Below are positions 18,957 through 29,158 of a stretch of 64,000 nt of DNA, one piece after another. Made by a program: the position numbers and the translations under genes. The first letter of the stretch is position 1. Each line of letters opens with the position of its first letter. The stretch comes from Candidatus Chloroploca asiatica. GTDB lineage: Bacteria; Chloroflexota; Chloroflexia; Chloroflexales; Chloroflexaceae. The notes under the pieces are model-generated. The model was not told the DNA's origin and ran no database searches. It saw nothing but the letters and a program-made list of their open reading frames with translations. The stretch lies in contig NZ_LYXE01000063.1 in NCBI RefSeq assembly GCF_002532075.1, positions 1 to 64,000 of the forward strand, read 5' to 3'.

Positions 18957-20510
18957 CTATCGCTGCATCGCTGCGGTGACAGCGGCGACGATTGACCCGT
19001 CGGCGACCAGGCGACGCACCGCCTCGATATGCGGGTACATCACGGTATCGCGTTCGATAAAGGGCACGTGTTGGCGGATGAGTTCATACGCAGCCCTGGT
19101 GCCGCGCCCGAGGCGAGCCTGGGGGCCGACGATCTGGCGGCGAAAATCGAGACCCTGCGCCGCCGCGAGCAACTCGATTGCCAGGATCTGCGCAACATTG
19201 TCGAGGATCGTGCGGGTTTTGAGGCCGGCGGTCATGCCCATGCTGACATGATCTTCGACGTTGGCCGACGAGGGAATGGTATCAACACTGGCGGGATGGG
19301 CTAGAATTTTGTTTTCCGTCGCCAGCGCCGCCGCAGTGTATTGCACCAGCATAAAACCCGAATTCAGCCCGCCTTCGTTGGTGAGGAACGCCGGCAGCGT
19401 CTGGATATTCGAGGCTTCGTCGGTGAGGCGCATGATGCGTCGTTCGGCGATATTGCCCAGTTCAGCGACAGCGAGACCGAGGTAGTCGAACGCAATCGCG
19501 AGCGGCTCGCCGTGAAAGTTGCCCCCTGACAGAACGGTGATAGACTGATCTGTCTCGTCAATAAAGATGAGCGGGTTATCGGTGACGGCATTGAGTTCGA
19601 TCGCAAAGACCCAGCGGGCATAAGCGATCGCATCACGGGCGGCCCCGTGTACCTGCGGAATGCAGCGCAGGGTATAGGCATCCTGCACATTGCGCGGGTC
19701 GTGGCCCCGGGTCAATTCGCTGCCGTCAAGCAGCGCACGCAGGTAGGCGGCGCATTCTTGCTGGCGCGGGAACGGCCGCAGCGCGTGAATGCGTTCATCG
19801 AAAGCAAGCACCGTCCCATTCAGGGCTTCGAGGCTCAGGCAGCCGGCAATATCGGCGGTCTGGCTCAGCAATTCAGCGCGGTAGGTCTCAAGCGCACCCA
19901 GGGCACACATACCCGTCGTGCCATTCGTCAGGGCCAGGCCCTCTTTGGCGGCGAGTTGGCATGGTTCAAGACCAGCGCGGCGCAACGCCTCGGCCCCGGG
20001 CAGGCGTTCCCCGCGATGCTCGGCCTCACCCAGGCCAATCAGCGGCAGCGCCATATGCGCGAGTGGGGCGAGATCGCCACTGGCACCGAGCGAGCCTTTG
20101 CTGGGAATAAGCGGATGAATGCCGGCGTTGAGCATCGCCAGCAACAATTCGAGCGTCGCAGGGCGAATACCCGAATGCCCACGGGCAAGCGTATTCGCCC
20201 GGATCAGCATCATCGCCCTTACCGTGGGCGTATCAAGGAGCGGACCAACGCCAACCGCGTGGCTCATCACGATATTGTGTTGCAACTGCACGACCTGATC
20301 GGGCGGGATCAGCCGGTCTTTGAACGCCCCAAAGCCCGTTGTAATGCCATACGCGATCTCACCGCGTTCGAGCAACTGCTCAACCGCCCACGCCGCCCGC
20401 GCCACCTTCGTCGTCGCCTCGGGGCTCAACGCAACCGCAGGCGCACCGGGTTGACTATGCGCCACAGTCAAGACCTGTTCGATGGTCAAAGCTTCGCCAT
20501 TGATCTGCAT
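18957..20510 (-). CDS. hutH: Histidine ammonia-lyase
   Basis: 517 residues. It removes ammonia from L-histidine to give urocanate. The Ala-Ser-Gly triad that cyclises to the MIO cofactor is in GSLGASGDLAPLAH at about residue 143; YGITTGFGAF, LTNGTTGMCALG, and VHGAARDAIAYAR with NFHGEPLA are other family signatures. The start MQINGEALT is preceded by GGAGG with 8 nt spacing; the longer frame adds 27 unrelated residues. It stands alone, not in an operon with the other hut genes. Confidence 0.95.
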   Translation of the reverse strand: MQINGEALTIEQVLTVAHSQPGAPAVALSPEATTKVARAAWAVEQLLERGEIAYGITTGFGAFKDRLIPPDQVVQLQHNIVMSHAVGVGPLLDTPTVRAMMLIRANTLARGHSGIRPATLELLLAMLNAGIHPLIPSKGSLGASGDLAPLAHMALPLIGLGEAEHRGERLPGAEALRRAGLEPCQLAAKEGLALTNGTTGMCALGALETYRAELLSQTADIAGCLSLEALNGTVLAFDERIHALRPFPRQQECAAYLRALLDGSELTRGHDPRNVQDAYTLRCIPQVHGAARDAIAYARWVFAIELNAVTDNPLIFIDETDQSITVLSGGNFHGEPLAIAFDYLGLAVAELGNIAERRIMRLTDEASNIQTLPAFLTNEGGLNSGFMLVQYTAAALATENKILAHPASVDTIPSSANVEDHVSMGMTAGLKTRTILDNVAQILAIELLAAAQGLDFRRQIVGPQARLGRGTRAAYELIRQHVPFIERDTVMYPHIEAVRRLVADGSIVAAVTAAMQR

Positions 20511-20640
20511 ATTGTGCAACCTCCAGTTCAGATAACCAGGCACACCTGCGGACGAAGCACCAGTTGGGCTTGGCGCTGCTACGCCTGACACCCCTCTTTT
20601 GGGAATAGGTCTTTGAGGTGAGTCAAGCCCAGTCGTATCA

Positions 20641-20705
20641 TATCACAGACGTATCTTCCAGTTGTGATAAGGAGACAGTGGGATCTATCACGAGGATGGT
20701 ATAAT
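20641..20705 (+). promoter_or_regulatory. Candidate promoter and operator of the hybrid kinase gene
   Basis: A TATAAT -10 box is at 20700-20705. Upstream, TATCAC (20641-20646), GTGATA (20664-20669) and TATCAC (20686-20691) are spaced by 22-23 bp in alternating orientation, about two helical turns, so a dimeric regulator could bind. No good -35 box is visible, which would fit activator dependence. Confidence 0.45.
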
Positions 20706-20769
20706 TATAATGACCTTGCACATCAACTGAACCATAGCAATGTTGCCCACAAACGGATGGGAGGGTCCT

Positions 20770-23700
20770 ATGTCCACAACAATGACCCAATCTGAGCTTG
20801 AAAGTGAATTAGCACGGGCACGCGCACAGGTAGTGGAACTGGAAACAGTGATTGAAGCATTGGATGTCAGTTTATGTTTCTGGATGCCAGATACAACTTT
20901 GACCTTTGCCAATGGAAAATACAAAAAGATCTTTGGTGTTCAGGGCGAGGCGCGGGGGCAAAAGTGGATCAACTTCTTGCCAGAAGATGCGCGCGCTTCC
21001 ACGGCGGCATTCTATGCCGAAGTGACGGCCAACCCACGCACAGTGAGCTATGAACATCCCGTTACGGTAGAGGATGGAAGGGTACGGGAATATCATTGGA
21101 TCGATACGCCTATTCAGGATGAACATGATAAAACAACAAGATTTTTATCGGTTGGCATTGATATCACCGAACGCAAACAAGCCGAAAAATTGACTGCCGC
21201 GCAGCGGGATCTGGCCCAGTTGATCGCACAGGAGTTGCCAGCTGCAGACGCATGGGCAGCTTGCCTTCAGGCCGCGATTGTTGTGTCAGGCTTAGATTGT
21301 GGCGGGCTGTATCTTTTCAATGCAAACAACCGGGCCTTTGAGCTTGTCTATCATCAAGGGTTGAGCGACGACTTTGTGCGGGCCGTTGCACATTTTGGCG
21401 AAGACAGCTCGGGTTCTCAGCTTATGCTTCGTGGCACCATGATCTCTTTCACAGAAGCTGAACTGCATACCCGGAGTTATTACCAGGCTGAGGGCCTGCG
21501 CTCTTTGGCGGTTATTCCGATTCAACATCGCGGGCAGGTTCTGGGTTGTTTAAATATTGCTTCACATGTCCAAGTTTTTATTCCAGAACAAACACATCAT
21601 ATTCTGGAGACGATCGCTGCAGAGATTGCGAATGTGCTTATTCATCAGCAAACCCAGGCGGATCTGGAACGTCGCCACGCCCAGTTGCAGCAAACCCTTT
21701 TTGCCGCACACATGGGCACCTGGCGTTATGACGTTCCTGGCCGCCGTATGTCTTGGTCGCCTGAGGCGGCGCAGATCATTGGGACGGAGCAATCTGAAGA
21801 GGATTTCAGCACGATCATCGAGTATTTTCATCCAGAGGATCGAGATAGAGCGGCCAATGCGCTGCAAGAGTCATTGACGCAAAAGAGCATCCCCAAAATT
21901 GAATATCGCATGTTCACGGCCTCAGGCGATTTGCGCTGGGTTACAAATTACGCAAAGTTTGAATATGATCAAGAAGGAAATCCGCTCGCAATTTCAGGGC
22001 TGATCCAGGATATCACCGAACGCAAACGGGTAGAAGAAGCGCGCCGCGAAAGCGATGAGCGCTACCACCTGCTCTTTCACCATATGGCTCAGGGGGTTGT
22101 TTTTCAGCAAGCGGATGGGCAGATCATCCACGCCAATCCGTCTGCCGAACGAATTCTGGGCCTGACTCTGGATCAAATGCAGGGTCGCAAGTCCATCGAC
22201 CCACACTGGCATGCTATCCAGGAGGATGGGTCGGCCTTTTCAGGGGAAGAGCATCCCGCGATGGTCTCTTTGCATACCGGCAAACCCGTGCATAATGTGG
22301 TCATGGGGGTCTACAATCCCCAACTAGAGTCTTACCGCTGGATCAATATCAATGCCGTGCCGCGCTTTTTCACTGGCGGCGAGAAGCCCTACCAGGTGTT
22401 CACGACCTTTGAAGATATTACCGAACGGAAGCAGGCCGAGGACAAATTGCGGCTCGCCGAACAACGCTACCGCGCCCTGATCGAGAACGCGCCGGATGGC
22501 ATTGTGTTGATGAATGTGGATGGCAGTCTCAAGTATGCTAGCCCGTCTACCGAGTGGATCATGGGTTTTGGCAGTGATGAGGTACTTGGCTTGAACCCGT
22601 TTGAGCTCACTCATCCCGACGATAGGGACATGGTGCTTGAAAAACTCGCTGAACTGCTCCGGAACCCCACGTATGTACCAACGATTCAATACCGGTTCCA
22701 GAAGAAGAATGGGGAATGGCGCTGGATCGAAAGTACGTTCAGCAATCTGCTGGCCCAGCCAAATGTTGAGGCGATCATTATCAATTTCCGGGATATCCAT
22801 GAACGCAAGGCAGCTGAGGAGGCGCTCACCAAGAGCCAGGCCTTGCTGACCGAGGCGCAGCGCATTGGTCGCATTGGGCATATGGAATGGAACGGCCGCG
22901 ATCAGACGCTGATCTGCTCAGACGAGCTGTACGATATTTTCGAATTGCCGCGTGGGACAGGCATAACGCAAGACACTGTTGCGCAGATGATGCTCCCCGG
23001 TGAACAGGAACGGGTTGAGCGTCTGGATATGCTTGCCATGCAACAGCAGACTGACATCGAATATGAATTCGGTATTCGCACCAGCGACGGAAGCATTCGC
23101 TGGGTGCACCAGATGGGGAAAATGACCTATGACGAACATGGCATGCCCCTCCGCATGATGGCAATCATCCAGGATATAACCGAAAGGAAGAAAACTGAGC
23201 AGACTCTGAGCGAAAGCCGGACACGGTTGGAAATGGCGCTCAAAGGGAGCAAAGCCGGGATGTGGGATTGGAATGTGCAGACTGGTGCGACCATCTTCAA
23301 TGAACGCTGGGCCGAGATTGTAGGCTATGCCCTGCATGAACTCGAACCAATCAACATCAAAATCTGGGATGATCTGTGCCATCCCGATGATCTGAAGCGA
23401 TCTACTGATCTGTTGCAGCAGCATTTTTCAGGCGAGACCGAATTTTATGCGTGCGAAGTCCGCATGAAACACAAGAACGGTTCATGGGTGTGGGTCATGG
23501 ATCAGGGCAAGGTGATGGAGTGGGATGAGCAGGGCAATCCCGTCCGGATGTTTGGAACCCACCTCGATATTACCAGGCAAAAACGCGAGGAATTGTATAC
23601 CCAGGCGATCTTACGGCTAACTAATGCATCGTATGCGACAAACAAGATGGACGATCTGATGCGCACGATGCTGGATGAAGCCGAGGCGTTAACCGACAGT

Positions 23701-25734
23701 ACGATCGGTTTTTTCCACTTTGTTGATGACGACCAGAATACGATCAACTTGCAGGCATGGTCGACGAATACCTTATTGCATGTCTGCACCGCTGAAGGCC
23801 AGGGGCAACATTACCCGGTGGATCAGGCGGGCATATGGGCAGATACCATCCGCAGCGGCGAACCGCATATCTATAATGATTTCCCTTCCCTCATACATCA
23901 AAAAGGCATGCCAGAAGGTCATGCCCCCATCAGCCGGATGCTCTCTCTGCCGATCACACGGAACAATCTTGTGGTGGCTGCCATGGGCGTGGGCAATAAG
24001 CCAGAGCATTATACTGAAGAGGATCTGGGTATCCTGCAACGTCTTGCCGAGACGGTCTTTGATATCATTATGCGCAAGCGGGTGGAAGACGAATTGCGCA
24101 CCAGCGAAGAGAAATATCGCCTGCTTTCCGAAGAGTTGGAGGAACGCGTGAAGCAACGCACCACCGAGGTGCGGGATCTGTATGAGCATGCCCCAACCGG
24201 CTACTACTCTTTGAATGCCGATGGTCACGTTGTCGCAATCAATCAGACGGCGCTGACCTGGCTTGGCTATGTGCGCGAAGAAGTCCTGGGGGCTTCATTC
24301 GAGAGCTTTGTTACCAGAACGAGCACCGCGGTCTTCAAGGAGGCCTTTGCCGAACTGAAGAAACGTGGAGAGATGTTGAATATCGAGTGTGAAATGAAGC
24401 GCAAGGATGGCTCCACATTCCCTGCGCTGCTCAACTCGGTGGCAATCCTTGATGCATACGGCAATTACCTCCAGAGCCGATCCACAATCTTTGATCATAC
24501 CGAACGCAAACATGCAGAAGACGCCCTACGCTTCAGCCGCGACCAGTTGAGCACGGCCAATGCCGCTTTGCAAAAGGCCTCACGCGCAAAAAACGAGTTC
24601 CTTGCCAACATGAGCCACGAACTGCGTACGCCCCTGAATGGCATTCTGGGCATGGCTGAGATCTTGCTGGAAGAGATCCGCGGGCCGCTGAACGAACGCC
24701 AACGTAAAATGGTCGCGGTCATCGAGTCGAGCGGACGGCATTTGCTCAGCCTGATCAATGACATCCTCGACCTGTCCAAGATCGAAGCCGGCAAGCTAGC
24801 GATTCACATTGAGCAGATTGCGGTGGCGGATATCTGTGAAACAAGCCTGGTCTTCATTAAGGAACCGGCCATGAAGAAAGGCATCAAGGTCGAGTTCGAT
24901 CTAGATCCGCAGGTTGTGATAGTGCGCGCCGATGTGCGTCGTCTCAAGCAGATCTTGATCAACCTGTTGAGCAATGCGGTCAAGTTCACGCCGTCCAAGG
25001 GGCAGGTCACCCTTCAGGTCAGGGGCGATGTGGAACACCAGACGCTTGACTTTACGGTGATCGATACCGGTATCGGGATTGACCCAGAAGATCTGAAGCG
25101 CCTGTTTACCCCCTTTACCCAGGTGGATAGCAGCCTGACGCGTGGGCATGAAGGCACGGGCCTGGGTCTGGCGCTCGTCATGGAGTTAGTTGAACTGCAT
25201 GGCGGCAGTGTCAAAGTGGCAAGTGATGTCGGCGCGGGAAGCACGTTTACCGTGTGCTTGCCCTGGCACAATGACCTCGAAAAAAGAACACCAAAAACAG
25301 ATACGAGATCATTGGAACGTCTGGCATCTGGGCAGTCTTCTGAACAGAACCAAGCTCAATCGCTGGGCAAGATTCTTCTGGCAGAAGATATGGAAATGAA
25401 CATTATGATCATTAGCGATTATTTGGAAAGCCTTGGCTATGTCATCATCACGGCAGCCAATGGACAACAAGCCATCGAAGGCGCCCAGGAGCATGTGCCC
25501 GACCTGATCCTAATGGACATTCAAATGCCAGTGATGGATGGGCTGGAAGCCACCCGCCGGTTGCGGGCGGATGCGCGTTTTGTCACCGTGCCCATCATTG
25601 CGATCACAGCCCTGACAATGACCGGCGACCGCGAGCGCTGCCTTGAAGCCGGCGCCACCGACTACATCAGCAAGCCGATTAAACTGAAGCAACTCGGCGA
25701 GATGATCAAACTCTTGTTGAACACAACTGATTGA
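20770..25734 (+). CDS. Hybrid sensor histidine kinase, seven PAS, two GAF, HisKA, HATPase, receiver
   Basis: 1654 residues, no membrane helices, so a cytoplasmic sensor. Approximate domain order: PAS 20-135, GAF 150-285, PAS 305-420, PAS 430-555, PAS 565-685, PAS 690-810, PAS 815-935, GAF 945-1100, PAS 1135-1255, HisKA near 1275-1340 (NMSHELRTPLNGILG), HATPase_c near 1390-1500 (NLLSNAVKFTP, DTGIGI, GTGLGLALV), receiver 1530-1650 (DLILMDIQMPVMDG, ITALTM, SKPIKL). PAS units end in the DITERK-type linker. The GGGAGGG site precedes the chosen ATG. The likely phosphorelay partner (HPt and regulator) is not in the window; signals and heme or flavin ligands cannot be read. Confidence 0.93.
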   Translation: MSTTMTQSELESELARARAQVVELETVIEALDVSLCFWMPDTTLTFANGKYKKIFGVQGEARGQKWINFLPEDARASTAAFYAEVTANPRTVSYEHPVTVEDGRVREYHWIDTPIQDEHDKTTRFLSVGIDITERKQAEKLTAAQRDLAQLIAQELPAADAWAACLQAAIVVSGLDCGGLYLFNANNRAFELVYHQGLSDDFVRAVAHFGEDSSGSQLMLRGTMISFTEAELHTRSYYQAEGLRSLAVIPIQHRGQVLGCLNIASHVQVFIPEQTHHILETIAAEIANVLIHQQTQADLERRHAQLQQTLFAAHMGTWRYDVPGRRMSWSPEAAQIIGTEQSEEDFSTIIEYFHPEDRDRAANALQESLTQKSIPKIEYRMFTASGDLRWVTNYAKFEYDQEGNPLAISGLIQDITERKRVEEARRESDERYHLLFHHMAQGVVFQQADGQIIHANPSAERILGLTLDQMQGRKSIDPHWHAIQEDGSAFSGEEHPAMVSLHTGKPVHNVVMGVYNPQLESYRWININAVPRFFTGGEKPYQVFTTFEDITERKQAEDKLRLAEQRYRALIENAPDGIVLMNVDGSLKYASPSTEWIMGFGSDEVLGLNPFELTHPDDRDMVLEKLAELLRNPTYVPTIQYRFQKKNGEWRWIESTFSNLLAQPNVEAIIINFRDIHERKAAEEALTKSQALLTEAQRIGRIGHMEWNGRDQTLICSDELYDIFELPRGTGITQDTVAQMMLPGEQERVERLDMLAMQQQTDIEYEFGIRTSDGSIRWVHQMGKMTYDEHGMPLRMMAIIQDITERKKTEQTLSESRTRLEMALKGSKAGMWDWNVQTGATIFNERWAEIVGYALHELEPINIKIWDDLCHPDDLKRSTDLLQQHFSGETEFYACEVRMKHKNGSWVWVMDQGKVMEWDEQGNPVRMFGTHLDITRQKREELYTQAILRLTNASYATNKMDDLMRTMLDEAEALTDSTIGFFHFVDDDQNTINLQAWSTNTLLHVCTAEGQGQHYPVDQAGIWADTIRSGEPHIYNDFPSLIHQKGMPEGHAPISRMLSLPITRNNLVVAAMGVGNKPEHYTEEDLGILQRLAETVFDIIMRKRVEDELRTSEEKYRLLSEELEERVKQRTTEVRDLYEHAPTGYYSLNADGHVVAINQTALTWLGYVREEVLGASFESFVTRTSTAVFKEAFAELKKRGEMLNIECEMKRKDGSTFPALLNSVAILDAYGNYLQSRSTIFDHTERKHAEDALRFSRDQLSTANAALQKASRAKNEFLANMSHELRTPLNGILGMAEILLEEIRGPLNERQRKMVAVIESSGRHLLSLINDILDLSKIEAGKLAIHIEQIAVADICETSLVFIKEPAMKKGIKVEFDLDPQVVIVRADVRRLKQILINLLSNAVKFTPSKGQVTLQVRGDVEHQTLDFTVIDTGIGIDPEDLKRLFTPFTQVDSSLTRGHEGTGLGLALVMELVELHGGSVKVASDVGAGSTFTVCLPWHNDLEKRTPKTDTRSLERLASGQSSEQNQAQSLGKILLAEDMEMNIMIISDYLESLGYVIITAANGQQAIEGAQEHVPDLILMDIQMPVMDGLEATRRLRADARFVTVPIIAITALTMTGDRERCLEAGATDYISKPIKLKQLGEMIKLLLNTTD

Positions 25735-25748
25735 ATAGTTTGCCAACA

Positions 25749-25813
25749 AAGTTTTCCGACCTTCCTGGGAGCGAGGGCGAGACGCCCTCGCTCCCAGGAA
25801 GGTCGGAAAACTT
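25749..25813. terminator. 31-bp perfect bidirectional hairpin
   Basis: The left arm 25749-25779 and right arm 25783-25813 are exact complements with loop AGA, beginning AAGTTTTCC and ending GGAAAACTT. It lies between the convergent kinase gene and hutI. The terminal A/T runs can give U-tracts in both directions. Confidence 0.85.
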
Positions 25814-25823
25814 AATTCACAGA

Positions 25824-27122
25824 CTATTGCGTGCGCTCTTGTCCCGGATGGCTGTAGATGACGCCCTTTTTGATCACCTGATCAACCGGATTGCCGCCAA
25901 ATTCGTAGGCCAGGTAGCGGTAGTCGTCGATATCGAGCAGCAGCAAGTCGGCCTGTTTGCCCACTTCGATGGAGCCGATGCGTGCGCCGAGGCCAAGCGC
26001 GTGGGCGGCGTTAATGGTGCAGGCGTTGAGTGCTTCACCCGGTAGCAGGCGCTGGTAGCGGCAGGCGAGCGCCATGACGAGCGGCAACGAGGGGCACGGG
26101 GCCGAACCGGGGTTGATGTCGGTGGTCAGCGCAATGGCGGCCCCGGCGTCGATCATTGCGCGCGCTGCGGCATAGTGGGTGCCGCCGAGGTTGAGCGTCA
26201 CCGCCGGAATCAAGACGCCAATGGCCGGGCTAGCGGCAAGCTGGGCGATGCCTGCCGCCCCCGTCACATCAAGATGATCCACCGAGACGCAGCCCATCGC
26301 AAGCGCCATTGCTAGCCCACCCAGTTCAGTGAACTCGTCAACATGGGCTTTGAGCGGCAGACCCAGGGCCGCTGCGGCTGCGAGCATCCGTCGTGATTGA
26401 GCTACATCAAACGCACCCTGTTCGCAGAAGACGTCAACAAAGAGTGGCACCTCTGCTACGGCAAAGTGGGACTGGCGATACCACGCCACGGCGGCGGGCA
26501 ACATTTCGTTGATCACCAGATCGAGATAGGCCTCGGTACGCCCTGCATAGTCGGCGGGCACCGCATGCGCCCCAAGAAAGGTCGGTACCAGATCAAGCGG
26601 GTGGCTCTGATCAAGTAGTGCGGTTGCCTCAAGCTGACGCAACTCGGCAGTGGTCGTTAGGCCATAGCCCGTCTTGGCCTCGGCGGTGGTAGTGCCCAGG
26701 CGCAGCATCTGGTCGAGGCGAGGCCGCGTCGCGGCAACAAGCTGGTCAACCGAGGCAGCAGCAGTGGCCCGGGCGGTACTGGCGATCCCGCCCCCGGCGG
26801 CCATGATCTCCTGATAGGTTGCCCCGCCGATCCGCAATTCAAATTCGTCCAGCCGATGACCCGCATACACCACATGCGTATGTGGATCAACAAACCCGGG
26901 GCACACGACCTTGCCGTGGGCATCAATTTCAGTGACGGCAGCATAGGCACGGCGCAGATCTTCCGAAGGGCCAACCGCCACGATGGTTGAGCCCTGCACT
27001 GCCACCGCGCCATCGGCGAGCAGACCAAGCTCACGCAACGCAGCGCCGCGTTTCGGGCCAGCGGGCGACGCACATGTGATCAACTGAGCGGCACGATGAA
27101 TCAAGAGATCAATGGCTTGCAT
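25824..27122 (-). CDS. hutI: Imidazolonepropionase
   Basis: 432 residues. It hydrolyses 4-imidazolone-5-propanoate to N-formimino-L-glutamate, the third step of histidine degradation. The amidohydrolase metal motif is CPGFVDPHTHVVYAG; KTGYGLTTTAELR, FLGAHAVP, LKAHVDEFTELGG and TTDINPGSAPCPSL are family signatures, with a C-terminal GKQADLLLLD. It is alone, ending against a 31-bp hairpin and with a MITE-like element upstream of its start. Confidence 0.95.
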   Translation of the reverse strand: MQAIDLLIHRAAQLITCASPAGPKRGAALRELGLLADGAVAVQGSTIVAVGPSEDLRRAYAAVTEIDAHGKVVCPGFVDPHTHVVYAGHRLDEFELRIGGATYQEIMAAGGGIASTARATAAASVDQLVAATRPRLDQMLRLGTTTAEAKTGYGLTTTAELRQLEATALLDQSHPLDLVPTFLGAHAVPADYAGRTEAYLDLVINEMLPAAVAWYRQSHFAVAEVPLFVDVFCEQGAFDVAQSRRMLAAAAALGLPLKAHVDEFTELGGLAMALAMGCVSVDHLDVTGAAGIAQLAASPAIGVLIPAVTLNLGGTHYAAARAMIDAGAAIALTTDINPGSAPCPSLPLVMALACRYQRLLPGEALNACTINAAHALGLGARIGSIEVGKQADLLLLDIDDYRYLAYEFGGNPVDQVIKKGVIYSHPGQERTQ

Positions 27123-27136
27123 CTAGCGTTCCTCAA

Positions 27137-27254
27137 AGGCTGTCTGAAAAGGTGACGGTTTGCTTCGGAGTGCCGGCTTTAGCCGGCTAAAGCCGGCACT
27201 CCAAGGGTGCATCACGTGGTGGCGAACGATACTGACACCCTTTTCAGACAGCCT
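27137..27254. mobile_element. MITE-like element with internal 36-bp palindrome
   Basis: AGGCTGTCTGAAAAGGTG (27137-27154) and its complement with one extra base (27236-27254) form terminal inverted repeats. The 5-bp direct repeat CTCAA flanks both ends (27132-27136, 27255-27259). Inside, 27167-27202 is a perfect palindrome built of 18-nt halves (GGAGTGCCGGCTTTAGCC). It has no coding capacity. Its position is just upstream of the hutI start, where it could carry or disturb promoter sequence. Confidence 0.7.
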
Positions 27255-27291
27255 CTCAAAAGTCGGTGCTTCGCTGGCAACCATCCCAGCC

Positions 27292-27909
27292 CTATGTTGC
27301 ATCAAATACCTCATCGACAGACACACTGAAATCATCAATAAGCTTCGAGCGAGCACGCTCGCCCCGTGCGAAGACGCCGTAGGTGACGTAAGCCGCGTCA
27401 TCAAGAACCAGCACGATGATGGTAGCGGTGAGCGGATTGACAATCCAGTATTCGAGGAAGCCCGCCTCGGCATAATCGAGCGGCTTTTCGTCGGTATCAC
27501 GAGTCGGACGGTCAGGGCTGACGATTTCGATCACCAGATCAGCGCCAAGCCAAGCGTCATTCTGATTGCGGGGATCCTGGGCATCAAGCAGAACCACCAG
27601 ATCTGGTTCACGAAACTTGCCCGGACGCAGCTGAACCCGGAGTGGTGCGAAGAGCACTTTGCCTCCTTGTGGACGGAGCAGCAGTACCAGCAATTCATAC
27701 AGGAAGGCAAGGATAATTTGATGATCGCGTGTCGGCATCGGAAGCACCTCGATAACGCCATCCGTAAACTCGATGAGGTGATTGGTCTGGTTCGTCAGCT
27801 TGAAGTATTGCTCGACACTCCACAAACCCTGGAGAGGTTCCAGGGCAAGATCGAGCCCATCAACGGCACGAACTATGCGCAGGTCACTTGTGGACGCATC
27901 AGTCGTCAT
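27292..27909 (-). CDS. Uma2-family (DUF820) PD-(D/E)XK nuclease-like protein
   Basis: 205 residues. The core motifs are EPDLVVLLDA and LVIEIVSPDRPTRDTDEKPL with YAEAGFLEYWIV after it. The start MTTDASTSD is chosen because similarity begins there; the open frame continues 56 codons upstream through non-conserved sequence. It differs strongly from the copy at 560-1162, so these are separate lineages rather than a recent duplication. Function unknown. Confidence 0.82.
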   Translation of the reverse strand: MTTDASTSDLRIVRAVDGLDLALEPLQGLWSVEQYFKLTNQTNHLIEFTDGVIEVLPMPTRDHQIILAFLYELLVLLLRPQGGKVLFAPLRVQLRPGKFREPDLVVLLDAQDPRNQNDAWLGADLVIEIVSPDRPTRDTDEKPLDYAEAGFLEYWIVNPLTATIIVLVLDDAAYVTYGVFARGERARSKLIDDFSVSVDEVFDAT

Positions 27910-28127
27910 AGCGCTACCCTCGGCGTGAGGCGAGTATCTGCACACAGTATACCGAATCAACCCACCTGCACGCAACGCACCTATTCTGGTGGGGATGGCG
28001 AAGGCCGGCTTCGCGTTCCATAGACGAAGCCCCTTTGCTGCGCTCCTAAGAAACAAAAACTGACACGATTTTGACACAACACCATGCTATACTTGCTCGA
28101 CAGAGTTCAGCAACAAGAAGTACACAT

Positions 28128-29135
28128 ATGATGAAACACCCAAACCCTGAGCAAAGATCAGGCTTGTTTGCACGTATGCTTACCCCGCGCACCATCAGTC
28201 TAGCCGTCCTGTTTGGTACAGCGGCAGTCTTGGCAATGCCACCACGCACAGGGCATTTGCGTACACGTGGCAGGCCCAGCACCAGCTACGCCGAGGCCTG
28301 CGAACGCTTTGTGGCCCTGGCTGCGCTAGATGGGCCAGAGGTCAATGCGCAGTGCGGTTCGCGCTTGCTTGATCACGGTGCCCCAACTGAGTCAGTGGTT
28401 GTGCTGTTGCATGGCATGACCAGTTGCCCCGTGCAATTCAACGTGTTTGGCGAACAATTGCACCAACGTGGTCATACGGTGCTGATTCCTCGGCTGCCAC
28501 GGAATGGCATGGCCGATCGGCGTACGGCAGAACTTGGGCGTTTGCAGCCAGCCGAACTGGTGGCCTTTGGCGACGAGGTGGTAGACATTGCTTGCGGCCT
28601 GGGCAAGCGTGTCATCGTGCTGGGGCTCTCGGCGGGGGGCACGGTGGCCGCATGGATCGCACAAGAACGGTCTGAGGTTGCACGGACGATGATGATCGCC
28701 CCGTTCCTGGGCATTAGTACGTTGCCCCTGCTTCGCCAAGCGGTGATCCGCAACACCCTCTTGCGCATACCCAATATTATGGTTGACGACAAGCCGGAAG
28801 AAGCAGCCCGTAAACCCGAGTATAACTATATCCGCAAAGCCTTGCGGAGCTTTGGGGTGATGATGCTCGTAGGCGAATACGTTTTGCGCGAGTCGCGTCG
28901 ACGCCCGCCCGCTTCAGGCGAGGTAATCGTCGTGACGAATGATGCCGATACAGTCGTTAATCGTCAGTTGATCGATCAACTGACCCGGAACTGGCAAGCA
29001 GACGCTCATCAGCGGGTGATTCCATTTTCCTTCAGTGCCGATGATAACCTGGCCCACGATATGATTGACCCGCATCAGCCAACAGCACGTATAGATTATG
29101 TCTATCCGCTTTTGACACAGTATCTTGAAGCATAA
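28128..29135 (+). CDS. Alpha/beta hydrolase with N-terminal signal anchor
   Basis: 335 residues. A hydrophobic segment around residues 17-35 (ISLAVLFGTAAVLAM) would anchor or export it. The hydrolase core has VVVLLHGMTSCPVQF (oxyanion region), the nucleophile elbow VLGLSAGGTVAAW, an acid in VVTNDADTVVN and a late His in DNLAHDMIDP. Family members include carboxylesterases and lysophospholipases; the substrate is unknown. A second ATG 3 nt later is equally possible. It is the first of four same-strand genes that alternate hydrolases and membrane proteins. Confidence 0.8.
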   Translation: MMKHPNPEQRSGLFARMLTPRTISLAVLFGTAAVLAMPPRTGHLRTRGRPSTSYAEACERFVALAALDGPEVNAQCGSRLLDHGAPTESVVVLLHGMTSCPVQFNVFGEQLHQRGHTVLIPRLPRNGMADRRTAELGRLQPAELVAFGDEVVDIACGLGKRVIVLGLSAGGTVAAWIAQERSEVARTMMIAPFLGISTLPLLRQAVIRNTLLRIPNIMVDDKPEEAARKPEYNYIRKALRSFGVMMLVGEYVLRESRRRPPASGEVIVVTNDADTVVNRQLIDQLTRNWQADAHQRVIPFSFSADDNLAHDMIDPHQPTARIDYVYPLLTQYLEA

Positions 29136-29158
29136 AGGCATGTTTCAGGTGTACCATT

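Noticed and set aside
28069-28096. TTGACA...TATACT as promoter of the hydrolase cluster
   Set aside because: The spacing is only 11 nt, too short for a sigma-70 promoter; only the TATACT is a plausible -10.
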